Shown here: positions 44,024 through 53,285 of the stretch, piece by piece
Layout of the letters: each line of letters begins with the position of its first letter
How positions within the stretch are numbered: position 1 is the first letter of the stretch
Assembly: GCA_018402455.1 (NCBI GenBank)
Contig: JAGYIG010000007.1
Location: 51,328 to 115,327 of the forward strand
Length of the DNA stretch: 64,000 nt
Origin: Opitutaceae bacterium
Lineage (GTDB): Bacteria > Verrucomicrobiota > Verrucomicrobiia > Opitutales > Opitutaceae
Direction of reading: 5' to 3'
Position numbers and translations under genes: made by a program
The notes under the pieces: generated by a model
The model's database searches: none
What the model was told of the DNA's origin: nothing
The model's input: the letters and a program-made list of their open reading frames with translations, nothing else

Positions 44024-45046
44024 CTACTTCCGCAGGCCAAACAGTAATTGGAGATTCGTCTGCAGGTCGCTGCCCGGCACTTCACGACCGGCGCTGCCCT
44101 TGACCAAATCCTTGCAGGTGGTCTGAGCCTCGCGGTCAAACCGCACCACGCGCACCTCGTTGCGTTGGTAGTCCTCGACTGCATCGGACAACAACGGGCG
44201 CCATTCGATGGGCACGCCGTAGGGGTCGAAGTCCACCTCCCATCCCGCGAGCCCGCGCAACGGCATCGGCGCCGGCCGCAACGCCGGATAGCGTTTCAAA
44301 AAATCCGGAATCTTGGTGGTGGCAATTCGCACGGTGACCGCCGGTTGCAGTCGTTGCCAAAAATCCAGAAAAGAGTCCACCTCTTCGGCCCGAAACGCAT
44401 CATAGAAAGCCAGCGGATCGACCCCCACCAAGTTCATGCCATTCCAGACGCCGTGGGTGTTTTTGCTGCCAAACCCCTTCCACCGATACCAGGACGCAAA
44501 ACTATCCGTCAGCCGCAGTCCAATCTCGAGGTGCAGGTGGGCGCGTTCCGGCGGCAGGGCCCGGGCGCCGGCGCTCCGTCCCATGATGCCCAACGTCTCA
44601 CCAATCTGCACCCGGGTGCCGGAGCGGATCCCCGGCGCGATGCTGGCCAGGTGCGCATACAAGGTCATGACCGGCAACGCCGCGTCGACATGTTCCACCA
44701 CCACGTAGCGGCCATAACTGCTCGCGCCGGGCTGGCGGCTGACGTGCCGCACGATGCCGTCGGCGATCGCGAACACCTCGTCGAGTGGCTCTCCCTGGGC
44801 ATCCCGCGAGATCGGGAACAAGTCCAAGGCTTCATGGAACTGCCTCCCGCTCGAACGCACGCAACCGAACAATCCCGACTCCACCCGCCCGGAAACCGTC
44901 GGTTGAATGAACGCCTCCACCGGCTCACCCCGAGCATAGGCGGGGTTGGGGGTTGGCCAGGCCAAACGCATGCGTTCGGCCGCGAGCGGTAGCGCCGCGG
45001 CGGAGCCCACGAGGAGGAGGAGCAATCGACTGGAACTTAAAAGCAT
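44024..45046 (-). CDS. M23 family metallopeptidase
   Basis: A 340-aa exported protein with a signal peptide (about 1-23). The LytM-type zinc site is seen as GRQFHEALDLF (HxxxD) and AHLHLEIGLRL (HxH), with VFAIADGIVRHV and YVVVEHVDAALPVMTLYAHL between them. M23 enzymes cleave peptidoglycan cross-bridges; some are inactive activators. About 150 extra C-terminal residues follow the domain and match nothing recognised. The ATG at 45046 gives the proper signal peptide. Confidence 0.88.
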   Translation of the reverse strand: MLLSSSRLLLLLVGSAAALPLAAERMRLAWPTPNPAYARGEPVEAFIQPTVSGRVESGLFGCVRSSGRQFHEALDLFPISRDAQGEPLDEVFAIADGIVRHVSRQPGASSYGRYVVVEHVDAALPVMTLYAHLASIAPGIRSGTRVQIGETLGIMGRSAGARALPPERAHLHLEIGLRLTDSFASWYRWKGFGSKNTHGVWNGMNLVGVDPLAFYDAFRAEEVDSFLDFWQRLQPAVTVRIATTKIPDFLKRYPALRPAPMPLRGLAGWEVDFDPYGVPIEWRPLLSDAVEDYQRNEVRVVRFDREAQTTCKDLVKGSAGREVPGSDLQTNLQLLFGLRK

Positions 45047-45182
45047 GCGCGGTGGACCCAAACCCAGTCGCGCAAACGGCTCAACTCCAGACCGCATATC
45101 GTTGACCGGGCTCGCGCTTGCCAAAGCCGCCGGAGTGCCTCATCCCCGCTTCGCCTCACTCGAAGCCGTCTCCTCCTACCCT

Positions 45183-46496
45183 ATGTCTTCTACCCCCTCC
45201 CCCCAGATTCCTCACCCGGTAGTCTGGGTCCCCTCCCTCTACTTCGCCATGGGCATCCCGTTTGCGATCGTCGCCTGGGTGGCGGGGACCATGTTCAAGG
45301 ACCTCGGTCATTCCGACGGCCAGATTACGGTGGCGACAGCCTCCATCGGCATCATGTGGTCGCTTAAACCCCTGTGGGCCGCGTTTCTCGACATGTATCG
45401 CACCAAGCGGTTTTGGGTGCTGTCGATGGAAGTCGCCCTCACCGGCATGCTCATTCTCATCGCGCTGGCCCTGCCCTTGCCCAACTACTTCCAGGTCATC
45501 ATCGCGTTGATGTGGGTGTTGGCGTTCTGCTCGTCGACGCAGGACATCACGGCCGATGGCATCTACATCACTTCGCTGGACCGGAAAAAGCAGGCGGCGT
45601 TCATTGGCGTGCAAGGGGTGTTTTGGAACGTCGGGCGGCTCTTCGCCGTGGCCGCCATTGTCTGGTTTGCCGGCAACCTGCAGGAGTCCCACGGCCACGA
45701 CCCGAAATCCGCCTGGGCCTGGGCGATCGGCCTCAGCGGCGCCACCATGGCCCTGTTGGCCCTCTACCATTGGTTCGTGCTGCCGCAGGGCTCTACCGGG
45801 ACCCGGGCCACTTCCGCCGCCAACGCCCTCCAGACGTTTTGGACCTCGCTGGTGGCCTTTTTCCAAAAGGAAAAAATCTGGGGAATGCTCGCCTTTGTCT
45901 TTCTGTTTCGCAGCGCGGAGGGGCTGCTCCTGATGGAGGCGCCGTTGTTCATGCAGGCGGATCTCGCGGAGGGTGGCCTCGGGTTGACCCTCAAACAAAA
46001 GGGCGTGATCGACGGCCTCATCAGCATCACGGTGAGCCTGGCGGGAGGCCTGCTCGGCGGGGTGTTCATCGCCAGATTTGGGCTCAAAAAATCCCTTTTC
46101 TTCATGGCCCTGTGCGTGAACGTGCCCAACTTGTGCTTCGTGTATCTGAGCCAGGCCGTGAGCCCCGAGGCGCCGCTCTCGCTCTACACCATCGGCACTC
46201 TGGTCACGATCGAGAAGTTTGGCTACAGCTTCGGCTTCGTGGCCAACATGCTCTACATGATGCAGCAGATGTCGCCCGGGAAGTATCACATGACGCACTA
46301 CGCGTTTTGCACGGCCATCATGAATCTGGTGATCGTGCCGCTGCAGGCCGTTTCCGGCCCCCTCGCCGACCATGTGGGCTACAAGCTGTTTTTCATCATC
46401 GTCTGCTTCGCCGCCATTCCGTCGCTGATCGCCGCTTGGCTGGCACCGTTCCCGCAAGGGGATCAAAATCGGGCACCCGACCCAAAATCGACGTAA
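45183..46496 (+). CDS. AmpG-like MFS transporter
   Basis: A 437-aa inner-membrane permease with about 12 segments. VVWVPSLYFAMGIPFAIVAW, IGIMWSLKPLWAAFLD and AFCSSTQDITADGIYI are typical of AmpG-type muropeptide permeases and related sugar-phosphate carriers. A muropeptide role would suit the M23 peptidase encoded divergently, but the substrate is inferred only. The ATG at 45183 follows non-family residues in the longer open frame. Confidence 0.85.
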   Translation: MSSTPSPQIPHPVVWVPSLYFAMGIPFAIVAWVAGTMFKDLGHSDGQITVATASIGIMWSLKPLWAAFLDMYRTKRFWVLSMEVALTGMLILIALALPLPNYFQVIIALMWVLAFCSSTQDITADGIYITSLDRKKQAAFIGVQGVFWNVGRLFAVAAIVWFAGNLQESHGHDPKSAWAWAIGLSGATMALLALYHWFVLPQGSTGTRATSAANALQTFWTSLVAFFQKEKIWGMLAFVFLFRSAEGLLLMEAPLFMQADLAEGGLGLTLKQKGVIDGLISITVSLAGGLLGGVFIARFGLKKSLFFMALCVNVPNLCFVYLSQAVSPEAPLSLYTIGTLVTIEKFGYSFGFVANMLYMMQQMSPGKYHMTHYAFCTAIMNLVIVPLQAVSGPLADHVGYKLFFIIVCFAAIPSLIAAWLAPFPQGDQNRAPDPKST

Positions 46497-46536
46497 TATT
46501 TGCAACCTTGGTCCGATCCGTTTGTCTCCGTTTGCC

Positions 46537-47088
46537 ATGAAACCAACTCGTTTTCTTTCCGTCCTTGCCAGCCTCGGCGTCGTGGCGCTGTGCACTCAAC
46601 CGGTCGCCGCTGACCAACCCATCCCGATCGACCCCAACGAGACCCTCCAGGTGGTCGTCCACGACAATGTCATGCGCAAGTCGCGGGACTACTGGACGAG
46701 CGACCGCATGGAAACCGAGCGGTATAACATCATGCGTGATGCCCTCCACCGCGCGGCCAAGAAAATCGACTACCCGGGCGAAATCAAAGTTGAGCGCTTC
46801 GCCGGCGGCCTGAAAGAGACCCCGCAACGCCTCGCCCTCTACGTCTACCGTTGGGAAGAGGGACTCGAGTCGTTCGGCCAGTCCATCACGGTGGAATTCG
46901 CCATGGATGCCGTGCTCACGATCGGCGAGGAGGAGTGGGACATGGGGGCGTTCACCGCCCGTAGCTCCCACTTTGCGGTCGGAGGGCCTTCCAGTGAGGA
47001 TTTCCGCCCCGCCGCCGAGCGAGCCCTCGAGCAGATGATCGAGCTCTACCGCTCGGCCATCAAAGCGGCCGCCAGCACGGGGAATTAA
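46537..47088 (+). CDS. Exported protein of unknown function
   Basis: A 183-aa protein with a signal peptide ending near VAADQP (about residue 25). The mature part starts PIDPNETLQVVVHDNVMRKS and contains ETPQRLALYVYRWEEG and FRPAAERALEQMIELYRSAI. No family is recognised. The pattern is that of a small periplasmic domain. It follows the AmpG-like gene by 40 bases and ends before a terminator. Confidence 0.75.
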   Translation: MKPTRFLSVLASLGVVALCTQPVAADQPIPIDPNETLQVVVHDNVMRKSRDYWTSDRMETERYNIMRDALHRAAKKIDYPGEIKVERFAGGLKETPQRLALYVYRWEEGLESFGQSITVEFAMDAVLTIGEEEWDMGAFTARSSHFAVGGPSSEDFRPAAERALEQMIELYRSAIKAAASTGN

Positions 47089-47110
47089 CCTCCCCCTTAC
47101 TTTAGTAACG

Positions 47111-47140
47111 ACGGCGCTCATCCGAGCGCCGTTTTCTTTT
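47111..47140 (+). terminator. Rho-independent terminator
   Basis: ACGGCGCTC-ATCC-GAGCGCCGT is a perfect 9-base stem directly followed by TTTCTTTT. It ends the transcript of the AmpG-like and exported-protein genes, just before the convergent hemW stop. Confidence 0.9.
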
Positions 47141-47149
47141 AAGGGGGCA

Positions 47150-48331
47150 TCAACCCGGATCCATGGCGGTCAGAATCGCCTCCCCCACTGCGTCGGCCAG
47201 CAGGCGTCCCGCTGTGGTGAGTCGGAAAAGGGGCCCGGATTTTTCCGCCCAGCCTTCGGCCTCTAAATCGGCGAGCACGCCGCGGGCCCGGTCCCATTGC
47301 GCCGAGGGAAACCGCCGCGCCAGCGCCACCGGATTCACTCCTGCCGTGAGCCGTAGCCCAAAAATCAGCGCATCCTGCGCCAGCAGCTCAGGGGTCAGCT
47401 CCACTCGATCCTCCGTGACCCGGCGGCCTTGACCGACGTTTTCGAACCACTGGTTGAGATCGGCGGTGTTGGCGGCGCGCAGCCCGGCATACTGCGAGGC
47501 CGCGGCCGGGCCCAAACCGATCCACTCGTGCATGTGCCACGTATTGAGATTGTGGAGGCACGGGTGCCCCGGCCGCGCGAAGTTGGCTACCTCGTATTGC
47601 GGATACCCTGCTGCCGTCAAATGCTCCCACGTGCGCTCGTAGAGGCGGTCCTCGTTTTCGGGGTCGAGCTTGACCCGTCCCTCCGAGAGCTTCACCCAAA
47701 GCTTTGTATCTTCCTCGAAGGTCAAACAATAGGTTGATAAATGGTCCGGAGCCAGCGCCACCGCTTGATCGAGGTCGGACATCCACTCCGCTTCAGTCTG
47801 CCCCGGCAGCGCGAACATCAGATCCAGATTGACGCTGGGAAACTCCGCCGCCCGCACCCGATCGTAGGCGCGCAGCACCTGCTCCCGGGTGTGTTGTCGA
47901 CCCAAGGCAGCGAGCAGTTCGGGCGAAAAACTCTGCGCTCCCATCGAAATTCGCGTCACCCCGACGTCCCGCAACGCCTCGAGTCGTGCCCTGGTCACCG
48001 AGGCCGGGGCCATCTCCACCGTCCATTCCACCAACTGGTCCCCCACGTAGGCCCGCACCAGCTCGCCGAGTCGCCGCAGCGCCGAGGGCGCCAGCAATCC
48101 GGGAGTGCCCCCGCCCCAAAAAACCGTCGTGACGGGACGGTCAGGGGGAAACAGACGCATCTCCGCCGCAATGCCCTCCAGGTAACGGGCGATTCCCTCC
48201 GCGGTGGGACGGGTTTGGTAGAAGGCGCAGAAATCACAGGTGGTCGCACAAAACGGGACATGCACATACAAACCCAAGGGCCCGGGAACGGGCTCAGCGG
48301 GAGCGGAGGACATCGGAAGCATTTCGCTCAT
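47150..48331 (-). CDS. hemW: Radical SAM haem chaperone HemW-like
   Basis: A 393-aa radical SAM protein. The cluster motif CATTCDFC (CxxxCxxC) follows GLYVHVPF; VFWGGGTPGLL, RISMGAQSFSPELLAALGR and LDLMFALPGQTEAEW are HemW/HemN-like landmarks. The haem-binding HNxxYW motif appears as HNLNTW, with Thr in place of Tyr. HemW inserts haem into respiratory enzymes rather than oxidising coproporphyrinogen. Several in-frame ATGs lie at 48313-48367 with no clear ribosome-binding site; 48331 is a choice. It is divergent from the IPT/TIG lipoprotein. Confidence 0.9.
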   Translation of the reverse strand: MSEMLPMSSAPAEPVPGPLGLYVHVPFCATTCDFCAFYQTRPTAEGIARYLEGIAAEMRLFPPDRPVTTVFWGGGTPGLLAPSALRRLGELVRAYVGDQLVEWTVEMAPASVTRARLEALRDVGVTRISMGAQSFSPELLAALGRQHTREQVLRAYDRVRAAEFPSVNLDLMFALPGQTEAEWMSDLDQAVALAPDHLSTYCLTFEEDTKLWVKLSEGRVKLDPENEDRLYERTWEHLTAAGYPQYEVANFARPGHPCLHNLNTWHMHEWIGLGPAAASQYAGLRAANTADLNQWFENVGQGRRVTEDRVELTPELLAQDALIFGLRLTAGVNPVALARRFPSAQWDRARGVLADLEAEGWAEKSGPLFRLTTAGRLLADAVGEAILTAMDPG

Positions 48332-48374
48332 TGCCAACATCCAGTGATTGTGTTGCGTTCCGACCACGATCTAA

Positions 48375-49304
48375 ATGCGAAAGCTCATGGAAAAGAACCG
48401 CATCCTTCACGCGAGACGAATCTGGCTCTGGTTGGCCGCCGCCTTGGCGATCACGCTCTTCACCGGCTGTGACGACGTCAAAATCACCAACCTCACCCCG
48501 TCCTCGCTCCCGGCCAACCCCTCCCAAATCTACACGTTCTCGGCCAAATTCGACGTCAAGTCGCGTGGCTACGTCGAAGGCTCCCTGCAACCGCAGATCG
48601 TGATCGACGGGCGGATTCACAACCTGGCTCCCAGTCCGGTGGGCCCGAATATCTATGAATTTGATTACCAAATTCCGGGCAATCGCTCCGAGGTGACCTA
48701 CTACTTCCTCGCCACGTTCGATGTCTCGTTCAGCGGCAAGAGCAGCCTGCGTGAAGCCTATTCGCCCGTCACTTCGGCCACCTTGACCAGCCGTCAGGTG
48801 CTTTCGATGATCTCCAATCGAGGCCCCGTAGGGGCCCGCATCGGCATCGTCGGCCAAGGCTTCACCGATCAGGACGTGGTGAACCTCAACGGGCAACCGA
48901 CCCGCACCGTCTTCGAGTCGAGCAACTCCCTCAGCTTTTTTGTCCCCGCCGTGCCGCCGGCCCGCAATTACCAAGTCAGGGTGGAGGGTCCCAATGGCGC
49001 TCAGGTCGTAGGCGCCTTCCGGGTCGACCCCTTGGGCATCGATGTCTTCCCTAGCTCGCTCAACCTGTCTGAAGGTCAGACCCAACAGGTTACGTTCACC
49101 CTGCCCCAGAACGCACCCAGCGGAGGATTGCTGTTGGACATCACCACCGATGCGCCCGACAGCGTGATCATGCCGGAGGTCGTGATCCCCGCGGGCAGCA
49201 ATGCGGTCACGGTGCCCGTGACCGGCGGACTCCCGGGCAGTGGCAACCTTTATCTGACCGGATTCGGCGGCGGCGAGGTCGTCATTCCGATTTCGGTCCG
49301 CTAA
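48375..49304 (+). CDS. IPT/TIG-domain lipoprotein
   Basis: A 309-aa surface or periplasmic lipoprotein; the lipobox is LFTGC (Cys about 32). The mature protein is all-beta: an Ig-like part (about 40-130) and an IPT/TIG domain (about 140-215: MISNRGPVGARIGIVGQGFT, YQVRVEGPNGAQVVG). A further beta-sandwich (about 220-309) follows. Such proteins bind partners or carbohydrate, but no ligand is indicated. A strong terminator follows. Confidence 0.85.
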   Translation: MRKLMEKNRILHARRIWLWLAAALAITLFTGCDDVKITNLTPSSLPANPSQIYTFSAKFDVKSRGYVEGSLQPQIVIDGRIHNLAPSPVGPNIYEFDYQIPGNRSEVTYYFLATFDVSFSGKSSLREAYSPVTSATLTSRQVLSMISNRGPVGARIGIVGQGFTDQDVVNLNGQPTRTVFESSNSLSFFVPAVPPARNYQVRVEGPNGAQVVGAFRVDPLGIDVFPSSLNLSEGQTQQVTFTLPQNAPSGGLLLDITTDAPDSVIMPEVVIPAGSNAVTVPVTGGLPGSGNLYLTGFGGGEVVIPISVR

Positions 49305-49334
49305 TCCCCCCGCGGCTCCGGCCCGCCCTTTGCC

Positions 49335-49365
49335 CGCCGACCCCTCAAGGGTCGGCGTTATTTTT
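49335..49365 (+). terminator. Rho-independent terminator
   Basis: CGCCGACCC-CTCAA-GGGTCGGCG is a perfect 9-base stem followed by TTATTTTT. It lies 30 bases after the IPT/TIG lipoprotein stop and ahead of the convergent heparinase-like gene. Confidence 0.9.
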
Positions 49366-49396
49366 GGCCAGCTGGCCGCTCACGCCCAAACGCTGC

Positions 49397-51427
49397 CTAG
49401 CCGAACTGAATTTCCTCGCCTTCGATGCGGACGCGCTGACCGCCAATGGTGACGGTAAAGCCGGCGTCCTCAGCTCCTCCCGTCACGCGCGGCAGATCCC
49501 CCCGGTTGGCGGCCAAGGCCATGATCGTCACCAACGTGAGGTCGGTGGTGGGCTCGCTCTTGACGTCCACAAACGGGTGGATCCTCGCTTGCTCGCCGAG
49601 AACATCCATTTCACCGGTTTTGCAGGTGATCGGAGTTGAGGAAAAAACCCGTGCCTGGAGCACGGCCCCCGGCCGTCGGATCATGAATCCCCCCTCATCG
49701 GCGGACAAGTCGAGGGCACCGTCCCAATTGTAACCGAAGAACCGCGCTTGCACCGTGGAAGCGCCCTGCCACTTGGTCACCCGATCAACGACGATCACCG
49801 CGGGCAGGTGGTAGAGCACGCCGACCGAGCGGCGTACCAGTTCAATATCCGTGTCAACCAGTCGGTAGGGTTGGGTGGCGTCACTCACCACCCGGGCAAA
49901 CGTGTCGTTGCTCTCGTGCGACACGACGCGGGCAAATGAGCGCGAAGCGTTGGTGCCCTCTACGCCGTTGTGATGTTCGTGACCGCGGCCATCGATTAAC
50001 ACGGCGCTATGCCCCTCGGTGAGCCGCATGCGCCACGCCGGATCACTGTAACTGTAGGCCGGGCGCAGCGGGTCGGTGATGAGCTCCTGGCCATAACACT
50101 TGACGATGAGGCTGTTGCGGTCGGCGTGTTCGTGGTTGGCCGGGGGACCGCTGCGCAGCGCGACCACCAGATGCTCGGCTTCGTAACCCGTCCGCGCCAC
50201 CACCCGATCGAGATCGGAAACCCACAGCTCGTGGCGATTGGGCGGCAACTCAGCTGGCACCCGCTCATCAAACCACATGGCAGACCAAAGATCGCGTTGG
50301 CCGCCATGCTTCCGGGCAAATCCTTGGGCGAGGACATTGCCCGTTTCACCGGCAATCCAGGTGGCCAAGCCCGTGCGCTTTGCGGTGTGGACCGTATCGG
50401 GAGTCAACCCACTGTCGCCCCAGTTGATGACGCCATACGGATCCGCCTCGGTCCGCATGGTCATGTGGTAGAGGAAGTCGGTGAAGGCGTCCCAGTCGAT
50501 CAGATCAGTCAGATCCGTATCGCTGTGCCGTCGCATCGCAATGACCGCCTGCACCAAATGGGTGGCGGTGTAGTTCGCGTAGTTCACTTCCTCCTCGTAG
50601 GAACCATCGTCTTGGAAGAAATCCCGGAAGGCGTCCATGCCCCAAACCCCCATCTCGCGGTAGCGCCGAGTGGTCTCATTGGCGCCAAACTCCAATTCAT
50701 AGGCAAGGGTGCCAATCATCAAGGCCGACGCCGGCACGGCGCGCAGATTGGTGTTAAAGGTGATCTCGGGGCGGCGGTTTTGGTCCGTGCGACTACCCGG
50801 ACGATACTCGAAGAACGTGCTCTCGGGATCGAAGCGCCAACCCTTCACCGTTTGGGGGTGGCGGATGTCTTCGACGGTGCGGAAGCAGGGGGTCGTCCCT
50901 CGCTCCCACATGATTTTGATCCACTGGCGGCGTTCATCGGCGGAAACCCGATCGCCCAATAAATCGATGACCAGCGCGACGGAGACCGTGGCATGGGAGG
51001 CCCGTTGGACCGCGATGGGATCGTCGCCATCGAGAAAAAAATCCCACCGGTCGAACTTCATGATCTCCCGCACGGCCCGTTTGGCGAGGCGCTCCGCCTG
51101 CGGTTCACCGGTCATCAACGCGATGAACGCGAGGTCCTCGGCCAACATCCGCAGGGGTCGCATCGTCATCAGTTGGTCGTTATGACGAATCGTATCCATC
51201 CACGCCGCTTGCCCGGCATAATCGAACTCGACGTGCGACTGACGAAACTCCGCGAATTCGGGATGGTGCTGGTAGTTGTGCCGGATCCGGGCCAAGTCGG
51301 CCGGATCGAAAAACAATCCGGGCCCCATGCCGTCGCCTGGGGGCGCCATGGCCCGCAGTGCGCGGGGCAGCAGAGCGGTGGAGGCGGAGGAAGCGAGAAC
51401 CAAGGATAACCAACTACGGCGATTCAT
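49397..51427 (-). CDS. Heparinase II/III-like polysaccharide lyase family protein
   Basis: A 676-aa exported protein; MNRRSWLSLVLASSA is a possible twin-arginine or Sec signal. The N-terminal helical toroid (about 40-380) contains DDGSYEEEVNYANYTATHL. The C-terminal beta domain has GPPANHEHADRNSLIV with the typical H-x-H-A-D, and RLTEGHSAVLIDGRGHEHH. Relatives cleave uronic-acid polysaccharides such as heparin, alginate or other acidic glycans. The ATG at 51427 is preferred to a TTG three codons upstream. Substrate unknown. Confidence 0.85.
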   Translation of the reverse strand: MNRRSWLSLVLASSASTALLPRALRAMAPPGDGMGPGLFFDPADLARIRHNYQHHPEFAEFRQSHVEFDYAGQAAWMDTIRHNDQLMTMRPLRMLAEDLAFIALMTGEPQAERLAKRAVREIMKFDRWDFFLDGDDPIAVQRASHATVSVALVIDLLGDRVSADERRQWIKIMWERGTTPCFRTVEDIRHPQTVKGWRFDPESTFFEYRPGSRTDQNRRPEITFNTNLRAVPASALMIGTLAYELEFGANETTRRYREMGVWGMDAFRDFFQDDGSYEEEVNYANYTATHLVQAVIAMRRHSDTDLTDLIDWDAFTDFLYHMTMRTEADPYGVINWGDSGLTPDTVHTAKRTGLATWIAGETGNVLAQGFARKHGGQRDLWSAMWFDERVPAELPPNRHELWVSDLDRVVARTGYEAEHLVVALRSGPPANHEHADRNSLIVKCYGQELITDPLRPAYSYSDPAWRMRLTEGHSAVLIDGRGHEHHNGVEGTNASRSFARVVSHESNDTFARVVSDATQPYRLVDTDIELVRRSVGVLYHLPAVIVVDRVTKWQGASTVQARFFGYNWDGALDLSADEGGFMIRRPGAVLQARVFSSTPITCKTGEMDVLGEQARIHPFVDVKSEPTTDLTLVTIMALAANRGDLPRVTGGAEDAGFTVTIGGQRVRIEGEEIQFG

Positions 51428-51528
51428 GGTCCGCAACGTGAGTGAACCTCAGCAAAATTCAACGCTCGGTGTTCGATTGACCAGGAAATGATAACGTCCG
51501 GTTGCCAGTTCGATGAAATTTCAGCTCG

Positions 51529-52092
51529 ATGCTTCCCATGCCTTCCACTGTTCCTTCGGCGGGCCGCCGCGGTGCCTCCGCGCGCTTGCGCTTCGAACCA
51601 CTGGCCGCGGCACACATCCCGCGCCTGATCGATGCGCTGCTCGATCCTGCCGTTTACGCGTGGATCGCTCCCCACCGGGACGAGCCATCGTTTCGCGCGT
51701 TCTGCGCCGCGGTCATCGCCGGTCCCGGCGACCGCTTTCCCGATCAAACCTGGTGGAATCACGCCATTTGGGAGCGCTCGACCGGAGAGGGGGTCGGTCG
51801 ATTGGAAACCACCTTCATCGGCCGCCAAGTGGAGATTGCCTACCTCCTCGGTTCGCTCTGGTGGCATCGGGGACTCGGCAGTGAAGCCCTCCAATGGCTG
51901 GTTTCAGAAATCCAAACCGCGGTGCCTGACGCGGTAATCTGGGCGACGGTTCACCCCCAAAACCTCCCCTCTCAACGGGGGTTGCTGCGCAATGGCTTCG
52001 GCCGGACCATTGCCTTCCCGGAAACCTTGCGGAGCTACGATTCCGGGGATTTCGTTTATCGGCTGCTCGAGAACTCCGACGCCCAAACTTAA
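51529..52092 (+). CDS. GNAT family N-acetyltransferase
   Basis: A 187-aa acyl-CoA-dependent acetyltransferase of the RimJ/RimL-like type. RLRFEPLAAAHIPRLIDALL begins the fold, VEIAYLLGSLWWHRGLGSEAL is the acetyl-CoA-binding region, and IWATVHPQNLPSQRGLLRNGF is the beta5/alpha4 part. Acceptor unknown. ABM-domain gene 20 bases downstream. Confidence 0.85.
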   Translation: MLPMPSTVPSAGRRGASARLRFEPLAAAHIPRLIDALLDPAVYAWIAPHRDEPSFRAFCAAVIAGPGDRFPDQTWWNHAIWERSTGEGVGRLETTFIGRQVEIAYLLGSLWWHRGLGSEALQWLVSEIQTAVPDAVIWATVHPQNLPSQRGLLRNGFGRTIAFPETLRSYDSGDFVYRLLENSDAQT

Positions 52093-52112
52093 CCCTCCTC
52101 CCCCCCATCCTG

Positions 52113-52478
52113 ATGTCTTCCTCCGATACTGTTGTTTCCATCCACCCCTATTTTCGCGTTCCCGCCGCTCTGATCGAACAAACCCGCGCGGGCTGCGCAA
52201 AATTCATCGAGCAGACTCAGGTGGAGCCCGGTTGCCTCTACTACGGGTTTAGTTTCGCCGACGAGGTGATGCATTGCCGGGAAGGGTATGCCGATGCCGA
52301 AGCGCTCCTGACGCATCTGCAAAATGTCGGTGGCCTGATTGAAGCACTGCTGGGCACCGGCGTGACGATCGAACGGCTGGAAGTTCACGGCCCCGCCGAG
52401 GAGTTGGAAAAGCTCCGCGGTCCCATGGCCGATTTATCCCCCCAGTTCTTCGTTTTGGACAGCGGCTTCCGGCGCTAG
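52113..52478 (+). CDS. ABM-domain (antibiotic biosynthesis monooxygenase-like) protein
   Basis: A 121-aa dimeric alpha/beta-barrel type protein. YFRVPAALIEQTRAGCAKFI, VEPGCLYYGFSFADEVMHCR and EGYADAEALLTHLQNVGG are typical of the ABM fold found in quinol monooxygenases and in many small proteins without enzyme activity. No cofactor site can be read. It is 20 bases after the GNAT gene. Confidence 0.78.
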   Translation: MSSSDTVVSIHPYFRVPAALIEQTRAGCAKFIEQTQVEPGCLYYGFSFADEVMHCREGYADAEALLTHLQNVGGLIEALLGTGVTIERLEVHGPAEELEKLRGPMADLSPQFFVLDSGFRR

Positions 52479-52526
52479 CCCGGGTTGGCGGAATAGCCCG
52501 CGGCGAAGGAAACACGGCGAGGCCGG

Positions 52527-53285
52527 TCAAAGGTCTCTGAAGGTGTTCGCCGCGTCCGCGAGGGCGTTTTTCCAACTCCGGAACTCGCCGGCAATCACCA
52601 TCATTTGCGCGCCCTGCACTTTGCGCTTGGCGGCTTCCGCCGGCGTGAAGGTGGGGCCACCGAAGGCTTTGCCGTGACGCTGACACGCCTCGGCGACCCG
52701 CTGCCACGCGTCGTCGAGCGACAGGTCGGTGCGGTCCCTCAGGCGGAGCCCCAAGTCGCCCGGGCCCACGAAGACCAGGTCCACCCCGGGCACGGCCGCA
52801 ATAGCGTCGATGTTATCAATGGCCTCCGGGGTTTCGACCTGCACTGCCAGAAAGGTCTCGCGCTGCGCCCACGCGATGTAGTCCTCGATCGCGTGTCCGC
52901 CAAAGTCGGAATCAAAACCCACCCCATCCAATCCGCGATTCCCTGCAGGCGGGAATTTTACCGCTTGGACCAGTCGGGCGGCCTCGCCCGCCGTATCGAC
53001 AAACGGCACCAGCACACCGGCGGCCCCGTCCTCTAAAAATCGGTAAAGCCCCGTGGCTTCCCGCGTAGGCGGTCGCACCATGATGTCGATATCGTAGACG
53101 TGGCCAAGTGCCAACATCGCCTGCACTTCCCGGGGGGGCATCGCGCGATGCTCCAGATCCAACCAGATGCAGTCGTAGCCGCTCCGCGCGGCGTTCGCCA
53201 CGAAGCCGGGAATGAAATGCCCGCAGTTGCAGGTCCGAATCACTTCACCGGCGCGGATCCTGGCCAAGGTCTTGCTGTTTCTCAT
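52527..53285 (-). CDS. HpcH/HpaI aldolase family protein
   Basis: A 252-aa metal-dependent class II aldolase related to 2-keto-3-deoxy acid aldolases. CIWLDLEHRAMPPREVQAML, IMVRPPTREATGLYRFLEDG, GVLVPFVDTAGEAARLV, FLAVQVETPEAIDNIDAIA (metal Glu) and DLVFVGPGDLGLRLR (metal Asp) are conserved. It probably cleaves a keto-deoxy sugar acid. The ATG overlaps the stop of a small upstream gene by four bases, and a sodium symporter lies before that, which suggests a sugar-acid uptake and cleavage operon. Confidence 0.9.
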   Translation of the reverse strand: MRNSKTLARIRAGEVIRTCNCGHFIPGFVANAARSGYDCIWLDLEHRAMPPREVQAMLALGHVYDIDIMVRPPTREATGLYRFLEDGAAGVLVPFVDTAGEAARLVQAVKFPPAGNRGLDGVGFDSDFGGHAIEDYIAWAQRETFLAVQVETPEAIDNIDAIAAVPGVDLVFVGPGDLGLRLRDRTDLSLDDAWQRVAEACQRHGKAFGGPTFTPAEAAKRKVQGAQMMVIAGEFRSWKNALADAANTFRDL

